From: Deltaproteobacteria bacterium
Lineage (GTDB): Bacteria > Bdellovibrionota > UBA1018 > UBA923
Length of the DNA: 7,668 bases
Direction of reading: 5' to 3'
NCBI GenBank assembly: GCA_016194725.1
Contig: JACQAW010000051.1
Location: 1-7,668 of the forward strand
Position 1 is the stretch's first letter; each line of letters opens with the position of its first letter. Both the position numbers and the translations under genes were made by a program. The notes below the pieces were generated by a model. The model saw nothing but the letters and a program-made list of their open reading frames with translations, ran no database searches and was not told the origin of the DNA. Below, in pieces: positions 1 to 5,913 of this stretch.

Positions 1-1
1 C

Positions 2-295
2 TTAACCACGAATGAGTCCATAGCCTGTGCCGCCAACGCACAGAAGAGCGCTCTTATTGAAGAGCTGCCGAAGGCCTGTTTTGTGCTGGCAAGCGCGCTT
101 GCGATAGAAGACCGGGAAAGAAAAATCGAAGCCATACAGGCCCTTATCCTGGCTCTCAAGTCCCATTTTCCTTCATTCTATCGGCAATGGTTTCAGTCTT
201 GCCCGGCGGTTTCGAGATACGAACCCACATCAGTTTCTGAAAAGCTCATCAAGCTGAAGCGGCAGGCTGTCGCCAGCCTGGCGAAATATCTATGA
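2..295 (+). CDS. Unrecognised small helical protein, 5'-partial at window edge
   Basis: I do not recognise this protein. The frame is open from the left edge to TAA-type stop TGA at 293-295, giving 97 visible residues, so the gene may begin outside the window. The only conventional start inside is GTG at 83, preceded by AAGG at 71-74 (8-nt spacing); that start would give a complete 70-aa protein. The sequence is rich in Ala, Leu, Lys and Glu and looks all-helical, with an aromatic patch (PSFYRQWF) in the middle and a basic C-terminal helix. There is no signal peptide or membrane segment. Its stop overlaps the next gene's start in an ATGA quadruplet, so the two are very probably translationally coupled. 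By position it could be the antitoxin or partner of the downstream nucleotidyltransferase-like protein, but this is inference from gene order only. Confidence 0.6.
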   Translation, partial: LTTNESIACAANAQKSALIEELPKACFVLASALAIEDRERKIEAIQALILALKSHFPSFYRQWFQSCPAVSRYEPTSVSEKLIKLKRQAVASLAKYL

Positions 296-822
296 AAACC
301 GTCGACAAAAAAATTCTGGATAAATTTATCAGGCTGGCTTCGGACCACTTGCGGGGAAACTGGGTTTTGCTGGGCGGCACCATACTTCCTCTTCTTGGCG
401 TCGAGCACCGGGTGACAACCGATATCGACCTGGTCGGCCTTTCAGATAATGAGCGCGCCCAAACCCTTCAGCTGATGACGCTCGCGGAAAAAACAGGCCT
501 GCCTGTCGAAAGCATCAATCAATCCGCAGGATTTTTCCTGTCAAAAATCAAATCATTCGAGAAGCACCTCGTTGTTCTCAAAAAGTCAAAAGGACTGACG
601 ATCTACCGTCCTGACACCTACCTTTTCCTGCTGCTGAAAATTGGCCGGCTCACCGAGACCGATCTTTCAGACTGCCTGGAATTTATCAAGATCGGGCAAC
701 CGCTCAGCGCAGCCGAGTGCAAGAGCGTGATCGCGACGCTGAAGTCCGAAACCAGGAAAACGATACCCGCCGACCGTCTCGAGCGAATGAACGCATTGTT
801 GAAAGGGCTCGCGAAAAAATAA
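292..822 (+). CDS. Nucleotidyltransferase-fold protein (AbiEii/DUF6036-like), possible toxin
   Basis: A 176-aa cytoplasmic protein with the signature of the minimal nucleotidyltransferase superfamily. A hydrophobic strand leads into G28-G29-T30, and after a helix comes T43-D44-I45-D46-L47, the DxD pair that binds metal and NTP in this fold. A later Lys/Arg-Asp segment (K116, R119, D124, D127) resembles the KxxR..DxxD region of AbiEii-type and DUF6036 proteins. In characterised relatives such as AbiEii/MenT, the enzyme is a toxin that transfers nucleotides to tRNA or other targets and is neutralised by a protein encoded just upstream. Here the start ATG overlaps the stop of a small upstream gene, the typical order of such pairs. 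The stop lies 14 bp from the convergent dbpA stop, with no clear terminator. Lys and Ile codons are more A/T-rich than in the neighbours, which hints at transfer. The exact family and toxicity are not proven; it could be a housekeeping nucleotidyltransferase-like protein. Confidence 0.72.
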   Translation: MKTVDKKILDKFIRLASDHLRGNWVLLGGTILPLLGVEHRVTTDIDLVGLSDNERAQTLQLMTLAEKTGLPVESINQSAGFFLSKIKSFEKHLVVLKKSKGLTIYRPDTYLFLLLKIGRLTETDLSDCLEFIKIGQPLSAAECKSVIATLKSETRKTIPADRLERMNALLKGLAKK

Positions 823-836
823 TCGTTTCAAGCTGC

Positions 837-2246
837 CTACTTGACCGGCTCCACCCGAAACTTGCGTCCCTTGATGCGCCCATTACGCAGCCGCTCCAGC
901 GCCACCTGCGCCACCGCGCGCGAAACCGCCACGTAAGCAAAGTTATCGTGAATTTCGATTTTCCCGATATCCGAGCCCGAAAGCCCTCCGGCCTCGCCGG
1001 TCAGCGCGCCCAGAATATCGCCCGGACGCATTTTCTGCTTGCGCCCGCCCGAAATGAACAAGGTTTCCATCTCGGCGCCGGCGGGCAGTATGACTTCGGA
1101 TTTGCGGGACTGCAGGGACGCCTTTGAAGGTACCTCGCGCCGCTCGATCGTGACGCCGGTGAATTCCTCGATCGCGTGAATCTTGCTCTTCTCGCGTTGC
1201 GCCGCGAACGATACGGCCAGCCCCTCTTTGCCCGCTCGGCCCGTGCGCCCGATGCGATGCACGTACACGTCGGCCTTCGGTGGCAGGTCGAAGTTCAGCA
1301 CCAGATCCAGATTTTCGACGTCAATGCCTCGCGCCGCCACATCGGTGGCCACCAGGACCCGAATGCTGTGGTTGCGAAATTTGGCCATCACGCGGTCGCG
1401 CTCATTTTGCTCCAAGTCGCCATGCAGGCAAGCGGTGCTGACGCCGGAGTCCAGCAAATCCTCGGTCAGCATGGCCACCGTGGTCTTGAGATTACAAAAA
1501 ATAATCGCCGATTCGGGCTTATGCTCTTTCAACGCAAACAGCAGCGCGGCAAATTTGGTGTCGAACTCGATCTCATAGTAAATTTGGGAAATCGCGGGCG
1601 AAAGCTCGGCCTGCTCTTCGATGGTCACCCGCACCGGGTCGCGCTGATAGCTCTTGCTCATGCTTTCGATCGAGCGCGGAAACGTGGCCGAGAAAAAAAC
1701 CGTCTGGCGCTGCTTGGGAATCGCGCGCAGAATCGACTCCATGTCTTCCTGAAATCCCATGTCGAGCATGCGGTCGGCTTCATCCAAAACCAGGGTGCCG
1801 ACACTTTTTAAATCGAGCGTGGCCCGATTCAGGTGGTCCAGCACCCGGCCCGGCGTGCCCACGACGACGTGCACGCCCTGTTGCAGCGCGCTCATTTGTG
1901 GGCGAAGCGGCTGGCCGCCGGAGCAGTCCAGGACTTGTAGACCCGAATGCCGCCTGCCCAGCTTGCGCACCTCGCGCACCACCTGGGTGCACAGCTCGCG
2001 TGTGGGGCAAAGCACGAGAGCCTGGATTCGGCGTTGCCGCAGATCGATTTTTTCGAGAATGGGCAGGGTAAAGGCCGCGGTTTTTCCGCTTCCCGTCTTG
2101 GCCTGTCCAATAAGGTCTTTACCCTCGAGCAGCAGCGGAATGCTCTGCGCCTGCACGGGGGTCAGAAACTCGTAGCCCAGCTCCCGGGTCACCTGAACCA
2201 GCTCCGGTGAAAGCTTAAGCGAACCAAAGCCAGTGGCCTGTGTCAT
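837..2246 (-). CDS. dbpA: ATP-dependent RNA helicase DbpA
   Basis: DEAD-box RNA helicase of 469 aa, close to the usual DbpA length of about 460. Motifs in order: Q-motif region with TPVQ (29-32), motif I AKTGSGKT (49-56), PTREL (81-85), GG (110-111), TPGR (131-134), DEAD (155-158), SAT (186-188), VATDVAARGID (299-309) and HRIGRTGRAG (330-339). Residues about 394-468 form the C-terminal DbpA RNA-binding domain, an RRM-like fold with FISGGRKQKMRPGDILGAL and KIEIHDNFAYVAV. In other bacteria this domain recognises hairpin 92 of 23S rRNA and directs the helicase to late large-subunit assembly. All catalytic motifs are intact, so the enzyme should be active. The ATG start matches the family's N-terminus, yet no Shine-Dalgarno precedes it and a plausible -10 ends 8 nt upstream, suggesting a leaderless or nearly leaderless message. 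It is transcribed alone, divergent from 2356 and convergent with 822. Confidence 0.95.
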   Translation of the reverse strand: MTQATGFGSLKLSPELVQVTRELGYEFLTPVQAQSIPLLLEGKDLIGQAKTGSGKTAAFTLPILEKIDLRQRRIQALVLCPTRELCTQVVREVRKLGRRHSGLQVLDCSGGQPLRPQMSALQQGVHVVVGTPGRVLDHLNRATLDLKSVGTLVLDEADRMLDMGFQEDMESILRAIPKQRQTVFFSATFPRSIESMSKSYQRDPVRVTIEEQAELSPAISQIYYEIEFDTKFAALLFALKEHKPESAIIFCNLKTTVAMLTEDLLDSGVSTACLHGDLEQNERDRVMAKFRNHSIRVLVATDVAARGIDVENLDLVLNFDLPPKADVYVHRIGRTGRAGKEGLAVSFAAQREKSKIHAIEEFTGVTIERREVPSKASLQSRKSEVILPAGAEMETLFISGGRKQKMRPGDILGALTGEAGGLSGSDIGKIEIHDNFAYVAVSRAVAQVALERLRNGRIKGRKFRVEPVK

Positions 2247-2284
2247 ATGCCAGTATTATGCGCCATTCAGCGCCGCTTTGACAA
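2247..2284 (-). promoter_or_regulatory. Predicted sigma70-type promoter of dbpA, near-leaderless
   Basis: Read on the minus strand: -35 TTGTCA (2284-2279), an 18-bp spacer, -10 CATAAT (2260-2255). Each hexamer matches the consensus at five of six positions. Only 8 nt separate the -10 from the dbpA ATG, so transcription would begin at or within a base or two of the start codon. The -35 lies on the same palindromic TTTGACAAA used by the divergent promoter. Confidence 0.55.
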
Positions 2285-2306
2285 ACTCCGAAACGGCGCC
2301 TAGCTT
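2278..2306 (+). promoter_or_regulatory. Predicted sigma70-type promoter of the 2356 envelope operon
   Basis: A perfect TTGACA -35 (2278-2283), a 17-bp spacer and a weak -10 TAGCTT (2301-2306) that keeps the most conserved T, A and final T. Initiation would be near 2313, leaving a leader of roughly 40 nt before the ATG at 2356. That leader contains a 9-codon ORF (2314-2343) of unknown relevance. The -35 overlaps the divergent dbpA -35 almost exactly. Confidence 0.45.
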
Positions 2307-2355
2307 TTAGTCCATGAAAAACATATTGAGCCAGGTCCACTGAGTTTCAAGCACA

Positions 2356-3240
2356 ATGCCACGCCCCTTGTCGATTGCCGCAATCTTGCTGCTTACTTCG
2401 CCCGCGACCACAGTCTGGTGCAGCGGGTTCGACAAGCTTGGCTTTCGCGGAGAGTATTTTCGCGTCGCCGAGGGCGAGCAAAGCAGCGGCCCAGTCGTTC
2501 ACGTTATTCTGACCCCCGATTACAAGATCAGCTATTCGCTCGAGGAATGTGACAAACCCATCGAGCCTGCCGGAAACTTCTGGCGTTCGCTCAACGTGCA
2601 AAACCGCACCGACCACACTCACTTCGAAGCCACAGTTGGAGATTTCGAGCACAGCGCCACGGACAGCCTGCAAGTCATTGTCCGGCCCGAAGCATCTTAT
2701 AAAGTCCTGCACCTCAGGCTTTTCCATAAACTCGGCCCCATTATTCAGGATCTTTATCCCGACTCAGGCGCAGCTGGCTCGGGTCACGCCATCGGTACCG
2801 CTCTCAATACCGGCGGCAAACCCAATCTCGTCTCCGGGGGCACGACTCCCATGGGTCGCCCTTGTCCCACCTGCAAAACGAGAAACGCGGGAGCCGCTCC
2901 CGATTTTTTTCAAGCGCCCACAGGAATGGACGCTCTGCCCGATTGTCAGCCTTCCGGGGGCACTGCCATCAGCAACCCAGGGCCCCGCACGGGTGCTGTG
3001 CGTGGAACGTCGAAGCGCGATACCTACACGCTACCCACCGGCTCGCGCACTTTTTATTATTCGCCATCTTCATCCGCCAACTCGGTGCCGGCCGAGCCGG
3101 CCGCGCCCGCCGCACCGCCGCCACCGCCCCGGGTACAAGTACTTTCGTCTGACCAGCCCAAAGCAGCGGCTCCCCCCACCGGCTCCTTGCCGCCCGTTTT
3201 AAGAATGGGCAGTGACGTCAATCCGCAAAACCAACAATGA
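2356..3240 (+). CDS. Secreted proline-rich protein of unknown function
   Basis: I do not recognise a family for this 294-aa protein. Residues 1-24 look like a signal peptide: a short basic start (MPRP), a hydrophobic core (LSIAAILLLT) and a small-residue region. The cleavage site is uncertain, and W21-C22 does not make a good lipobox. Residues about 25-135 form a mixed, likely beta-rich domain with many aromatic and hydrophobic alternations. Residues 136-235 are Gly/Ser/Thr/Pro-rich and contain a CPTC motif (170-173) plus a further Cys at 197. Residues 236-294 are low-complexity, with Ala-Pro runs and five consecutive prolines (254-258), as in periplasm-spanning or cell-wall-tethering linkers. 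The start is the first ATG after an in-frame stop at 2341-2343; no strong Shine-Dalgarno is seen. The gene lies 31 bp upstream of a lipoprotein gene, so the two probably form an envelope operon. Confidence 0.75.
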   Translation: MPRPLSIAAILLLTSPATTVWCSGFDKLGFRGEYFRVAEGEQSSGPVVHVILTPDYKISYSLEECDKPIEPAGNFWRSLNVQNRTDHTHFEATVGDFEHSATDSLQVIVRPEASYKVLHLRLFHKLGPIIQDLYPDSGAAGSGHAIGTALNTGGKPNLVSGGTTPMGRPCPTCKTRNAGAAPDFFQAPTGMDALPDCQPSGGTAISNPGPRTGAVRGTSKRDTYTLPTGSRTFYYSPSSSANSVPAEPAAPAAPPPPPRVQVLSSDQPKAAAPPTGSLPPVLRMGSDVNPQNQQ

Positions 3241-3271
3241 AAACCTCTCAAGTCGTGCTAGCCTGAAACGC

Positions 3272-4186
3272 ATGCGTTGCGTGCGAAAGTGCCGAAGCGA
3301 TCTGCCTGTATTGCCCCTGCTGCTTGCAGCATTGGCAGCAAGCAGCTGCAGTTCGGCCAGCAAGAATACCGGCTCGGCCAATATTCCCACCTGGATTCAT
3401 CAGCCGGTACGCACGATCGAAGCGGGCTATATCGTTTATATCGGCACGGGTGAAGACAAGAACGCGGAAAGGGCGGCCTTCAAGGCCGAAGCCGCGGCCT
3501 TGCAAGACCTTGCCAACGAATGCTCGTTTGCGCCCAAAGGCACGCGCACCGAAGACCGCTTCACTGAAACTACGGGCCTGCTTCACCACGGTTACGCCAA
3601 GATCGCCGTGGAATTCCGGGACTGCGAAGCAGCCAAATCCGCCATCAACCCCGACGATATTCGCAAGCTCGCCAATGCAGCTTATAGCGACGAGATCAAA
3701 CGCTATCAGGACCTGGTACAACATCCGGGCGACGAGGTTGCCGCCGACGACGATTCCGACGGCGTGAACGAAGCCATCGATTCCAAGTCACCCCCGCCCG
3801 GTGGCGGCTCGGGTGTTCGTGACAGCAATCACCTTTTCGTTGTGCGCCAGTGGGTGTTCTACTCCAAACAGGACGTCATCCTGTCACCGCCGCAAACTTA
3901 TGCGGCGAATTCCATCGAATCCACCCAATTCGTCAACAAAGTCGCGCCGGCACAGGACCAGGTGCAAACCTACGAGCGCAACCATCCTGAGATTCACTCG
4001 TGGAATAACGCTTGGTCCACGAGCCCCACGGGCTCGACCTTTCGTCGGCGCATGGGCCACAGCTACACGTCCAGTCCAGCTTCCAGCGGCAGACACTGGA
4101 GCGCCCCCCATTCCACTCAGCCTGCCAACACCACCCCGCCTCAAAAGAAGAAGCGCCGGCGACGCCGCGGCGGATGGAATCGGTAA
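3272..4186 (+). CDS. LPP20-like lipoprotein with acidic Ca-type loop and basic tail
   Basis: Predicted 304-aa lipoprotein. A basic n-region (MRCVRKCR) is followed by a Leu/Ala core and a lipobox-like LAASSC with Cys26 as the lipidated residue. Residues 39-85 (PTWI, then IVYIGTGEDKNAERAAFKAEAAALQDLA) match the pattern of the LPP20 family: a glycine-rich strand followed by an alanine-rich helix. Most of these outer-membrane lipoproteins have no defined function. Residues 159-170 carry Asp159, Asp161, Asp163, Gly164, Glu167 and Asp170, spaced as in an EF-hand-like calcium loop. The C-terminal third is Ser/Thr/Pro-rich and ends in K292-R299, eight basic residues in a row. I chose ATG 3272 because it places the signal peptide at the N-terminus. 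A GTG at 3212 would add 20 polar residues and overlap the upstream gene by 29 nt. Neither start has a clear Shine-Dalgarno. Probably co-transcribed with the gene ending at 3240. Confidence 0.75.
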   Translation: MRCVRKCRSDLPVLPLLLAALAASSCSSASKNTGSANIPTWIHQPVRTIEAGYIVYIGTGEDKNAERAAFKAEAAALQDLANECSFAPKGTRTEDRFTETTGLLHHGYAKIAVEFRDCEAAKSAINPDDIRKLANAAYSDEIKRYQDLVQHPGDEVAADDDSDGVNEAIDSKSPPPGGGSGVRDSNHLFVVRQWVFYSKQDVILSPPQTYAANSIESTQFVNKVAPAQDQVQTYERNHPEIHSWNNAWSTSPTGSTFRRRMGHSYTSSPASSGRHWSAPHSTQPANTTPPQKKKRRRRRGGWNR

Positions 4187-4261
4187 CTGGCGTAACCCCG
4201 GCCAGCCGCCTGACCACTTTAGCTATTGTTGCAACGCCCTGAATAAATTCGCGTTCAAAAT

Positions 4262-4290
4262 TTGTCATCCTGCCCGTTTCAAGACAAGAT
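4262..4290 (+). promoter_or_regulatory. Weak candidate promoter for the 64-aa protein gene
   Basis: TTGTCA (4262-4267), a 17-bp spacer and CAAGAT (4285-4290). The -35 matches the consensus at five of six bases, the -10 at only three. Initiation near 4297 would leave just enough leader to include the GGAG at 4302-4305. The 125-bp gap after the lipoprotein gene makes an own promoter plausible, but read-through from 3272 is also possible. Confidence 0.3.
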
Positions 4291-4311
4291 AGCTCAAGAT
4301 TGGAGCTTCTC

Positions 4312-4506
4312 ATGGCAAAACCAAACAAAGCTACCCAGGCCAAACGCGGCCGGGAGCTGGCAAAACAGGACAAACGAAAAGAGAAAGCGGAACGCCGCGC
4401 GGAACGCAAAGACGTTCGCGCAAATTCGCCCCGTGTGGCTGACGGCGAAGACCCGGATCTGGCGGGTATCGTGCCCGGACCCCAGAAGTCGATTTACGAC
4501 CTTTGA
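4312..4506 (+). CDS. Small highly charged protein with C-terminal DPDLxGIxPGPQ motif
   Basis: A 64-aa protein. Residues 1-37 are strongly basic and predicted helical, with alternating Lys/Arg and Glu/Ala (KRGRELAKQDKRKEKAERR). Residues 44-64 carry an acidic then proline-rich end (DGEDPDLAGIVPGPQ, 44-58). Its shape recalls short hypothetical proteins from several proteobacterial groups that begin MxKPN and end with a PGPQ segment; I know of no assigned function. The start ATG 4312 has GGAG at 4302-4305 with a 6-nt spacer. A TTG at 4300 in the same frame would overlap that ribosome site and is unlikely. A basic helix plus an acidic tail would suit binding to RNA or ribosomes, and it lies between RNA helicase genes, but that role is inference. 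Confidence 0.72.
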   Translation: MAKPNKATQAKRGRELAKQDKRKEKAERRAERKDVRANSPRVADGEDPDLAGIVPGPQKSIYDL

Positions 4507-4569
4507 GCCAAAAGCCTGCGTGCGGAGTTGAATTCCCAAGTAAATTCGACAAATACTCAGGCTTTGGCT
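4506..4569 (+). repeat. Long-loop inverted repeat after the 64-aa gene
   Basis: AGCCAAAAGCCTG (4506-4518) pairs with CAGGCTTTGGCT (4558-4569) with one bulged A and a 39-nt loop. It begins at the stop codon of the small gene. No T-tract follows, so it is not a standard intrinsic terminator; it could protect the mRNA 3' end. The nonamer AAGTAAATT occurs at 4538-4546 inside the loop and again at 4583-4591. Confidence 0.5.
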
Positions 4570-4607
4570 AGGCTTTACCGATAAGTAAATTGAGCGCTGC
4601 CGACCAG

Positions 4608-4633
4608 AGCGTTTAAGCTCTAGCTTAAACGCT
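4608..4633. repeat. 26-bp palindrome with 12-bp perfect arms
   Basis: AGCGTTTAAGCT (4608-4619) is the exact reverse complement of AGCTTAAACGCT (4622-4633), separated by only CT. As RNA this would form a stem of about 11 bp with a tetraloop. No T-run follows (the next bases are TCCGGGGG), so termination is unlikely. The near-zero spacing suits a dimeric protein-binding site or a dyad-type recombination or structural element. Confidence 0.75.
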
Positions 4634-4690
4634 TCCGGGGGCGCCGCTCATGAAATAATGGGCACAAACGTCGGATGTACTCTTCGCGCA

Positions 4691-4762
4691 GCCTAACCCC
4701 CTAAATCCCATGACCTGAATCAGCTGACTCCGTAAGGGTTAGGGCGGGTTTTCAATTATTTT
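4691..4762 (+). terminator. Candidate intrinsic terminator between convergent genes
   Basis: CCTAACCC (4692-4699) can pair with GGGTTAGG (4736-4743). In an alternative register CCCCCTAA (4697-4704) pairs with TTAGGG plus GG (4739-4747, one bulged C), which places the stem directly before TTTTCAATTATTTT (4749-4762). The loop is long (over 30 nt), so this is not canonical. The T-rich side faces plus-strand transcripts; on the minus strand no T-tract follows the stem, so it would serve rhlE poorly. Confidence 0.4.
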
Positions 4763-4786
4763 CCAACTGCAGCAGCCAAAAGAGGC

Positions 4787-5911
4787 TCAGATCGTCGTTC
4801 TGGCTTTTGCGGCTTCTTTTTTCGCAAGCAACTTCGAGATATCCCGCCACTGCATCGAATCTTCGGGCGTAAGCAGGCTCAACGCCTGGCCTTCGGCTCC
4901 GGCACGCGCGGTGCGACCGATGCGGTGGATGTAATCTTCCGGCACCATCGGCAGGTCGTAGTTGATCACGTGCGCGATATGGGCAATGTCGATACCGCGC
5001 GCGGCGATATCGGTGGCCACCAGAATCCGAAACTTGCCGTCACGAAAACCATCGATCGCGTCGCCACGCTGCTTCTGCGATCGGTCGCCGTGAATTCGGC
5101 TGGCCTTGTAGCCACATTCCGAAAGAAATTTGGCCACGCGGTCGGTGCGCTTTTTAGTGCGCGCGAAGATCAAAACCGATCCTTTGCGCGCATTGAGCTC
5201 GTCGACCAGCGTATTGTTCTTGGTCGCGCCGGTGGTCTTGACCACCGACTGCTTGATCAATTCGATGGGTTCCGAAACCGGGCCCACCGTCACGCGAACG
5301 GGATCTTTGAGATATTTGGCCGCTAGTTTTAAGATGTCGGGCGGCAAGGTTGCCGAGAACAGCATGGTCTGGCGGCTCTTGGGCAGAAAACGCAGAATCT
5401 CGTTGAGCTGCGGGGCAAAACCCATGTCGAGCATGCGATCGGCTTCATCGAGCACCAGAACTTCAGTAGTCGAAAGAGAAATATTTCCGCGGCGCAGGTG
5501 ATCGAGCAGCCGGCCCGGCGTAGCCACGACGATGCGGGGTTTTTTCCACAGGACTTTTACCTGGGGGCTCATGGCCACGCCGCCGATGATCAGCACGGTT
5601 TCCATTTCCTTGCAGCTCTTCGTCAGCTTCACGAGCACTTCCTCGATCTGCACCGCGAGCTCGCGGGTGGGAACGAGAATGAGCGAATTCCTGCGCGGCG
5701 TTTTAAGCAGGCGCGCGATCATGGGAATGCAAAACGCGGCGGTCTTGCCCGTGCCGGTCTGGGCGCAGCCGATGATGTCGCGGTTGGTGAGCGCGACCGG
5801 AATGGCCTGGGCCTGAATGGGCGTGGGCGTTTGATAGCCCATGGCCGCAACGGCGGACTCCAGTTGAGGGGGCAGAATTAGGTCTTTAAAATTGGACATG
5901 ATAGCGGACAT
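4787..5911 (-). CDS. rhlE: RhlE-type DEAD-box ATP-dependent RNA helicase
   Basis: A 374-aa DEAD-box helicase consisting almost only of the two RecA-like domains. Motifs: F8 and TPTPIQ (28-33) of the Q motif, AQTGTGKT (50-57), PTRELA (81-86), GG (110-111), TPGR (131-134), DEAD (155-158), SAT (186-188), ATDIAARGID (299-308) and HRIGRTARAG (329-338). HRIGRTARAG, with Ala in place of the Gly found in the dbpA product, and the overall sequence fit the RhlE subfamily. That group works in ribosome assembly, RNA decay and growth in the cold. After motif VI only about 36 residues remain, ending in a short Lys/Ala helix; many RhlE proteins have a long basic tail, so this is a minimal form and probably needs partners for RNA specificity. 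The start at 5911 is set by AGGAG (5923-5919, 7-nt spacing); Met5 is a possible alternative. The message leader folds over this site. It lies downstream of the RRM gene. Confidence 0.9.
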   Translation of the reverse strand: MSAIMSNFKDLILPPQLESAVAAMGYQTPTPIQAQAIPVALTNRDIIGCAQTGTGKTAAFCIPMIARLLKTPRRNSLILVPTRELAVQIEEVLVKLTKSCKEMETVLIIGGVAMSPQVKVLWKKPRIVVATPGRLLDHLRRGNISLSTTEVLVLDEADRMLDMGFAPQLNEILRFLPKSRQTMLFSATLPPDILKLAAKYLKDPVRVTVGPVSEPIELIKQSVVKTTGATKNNTLVDELNARKGSVLIFARTKKRTDRVAKFLSECGYKASRIHGDRSQKQRGDAIDGFRDGKFRILVATDIAARGIDIAHIAHVINYDLPMVPEDYIHRIGRTARAGAEGQALSLLTPEDSMQWRDISKLLAKKEAAKARTTI

Positions 5912-5913
5912 GA

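Noticed and set aside
823..845. Weak hairpin TCAAG/CTTGA between the convergent stops as a bidirectional terminator
   Set aside because: Only a 5-bp A/T-leaning stem; too weak to support, although minus-strand transcripts do meet a T6 run beyond it.
1176..1811. 211-aa plus-strand ORF opposite dbpA, and similar long ORFs at 717-1127, 1183-1578 and 1759-2175
   Set aside because: They are antisense to a gene with every DEAD-box motif intact; composition is Arg/His/Gln-rich as expected of shadow frames, and no ribosome sites are seen.
2356..2427. Secreted protein as a lipoprotein using Cys22
   Set aside because: The residue before the Cys is Trp, which does not fit the small-residue -1 position of a lipobox.
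3212..3271. GTG 3212 as start of the lipoprotein
   Set aside because: It would put 20 polar residues before the signal peptide and overlap the previous gene by 29 nt; ATG 3272 gives a normal lipoprotein start, although no Shine-Dalgarno decides the matter.
3248..3724. 158-aa minus-strand ORF opposite the lipoprotein gene
   Set aside because: The plus frame gives a signal peptide, lipobox and an LPP20-like region; the minus frame gives nothing recognisable.
4538..4591. AAGTAAATT direct repeats as a CRISPR-like or iteron array
   Set aside because: Only two copies of nine bases; no array and no replication or cas genes.
4658..4696. 12-codon ORF (MGTNVGCTLRAA) in the 4507-4786 gap
   Set aside because: No Shine-Dalgarno and too short to separate from chance.
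4925..5881. Plus-strand ORFs opposite rhlE (4925-5326, 5130-5501, 5498-5881)
   Set aside because: Antisense shadows of a clear helicase gene without family features.
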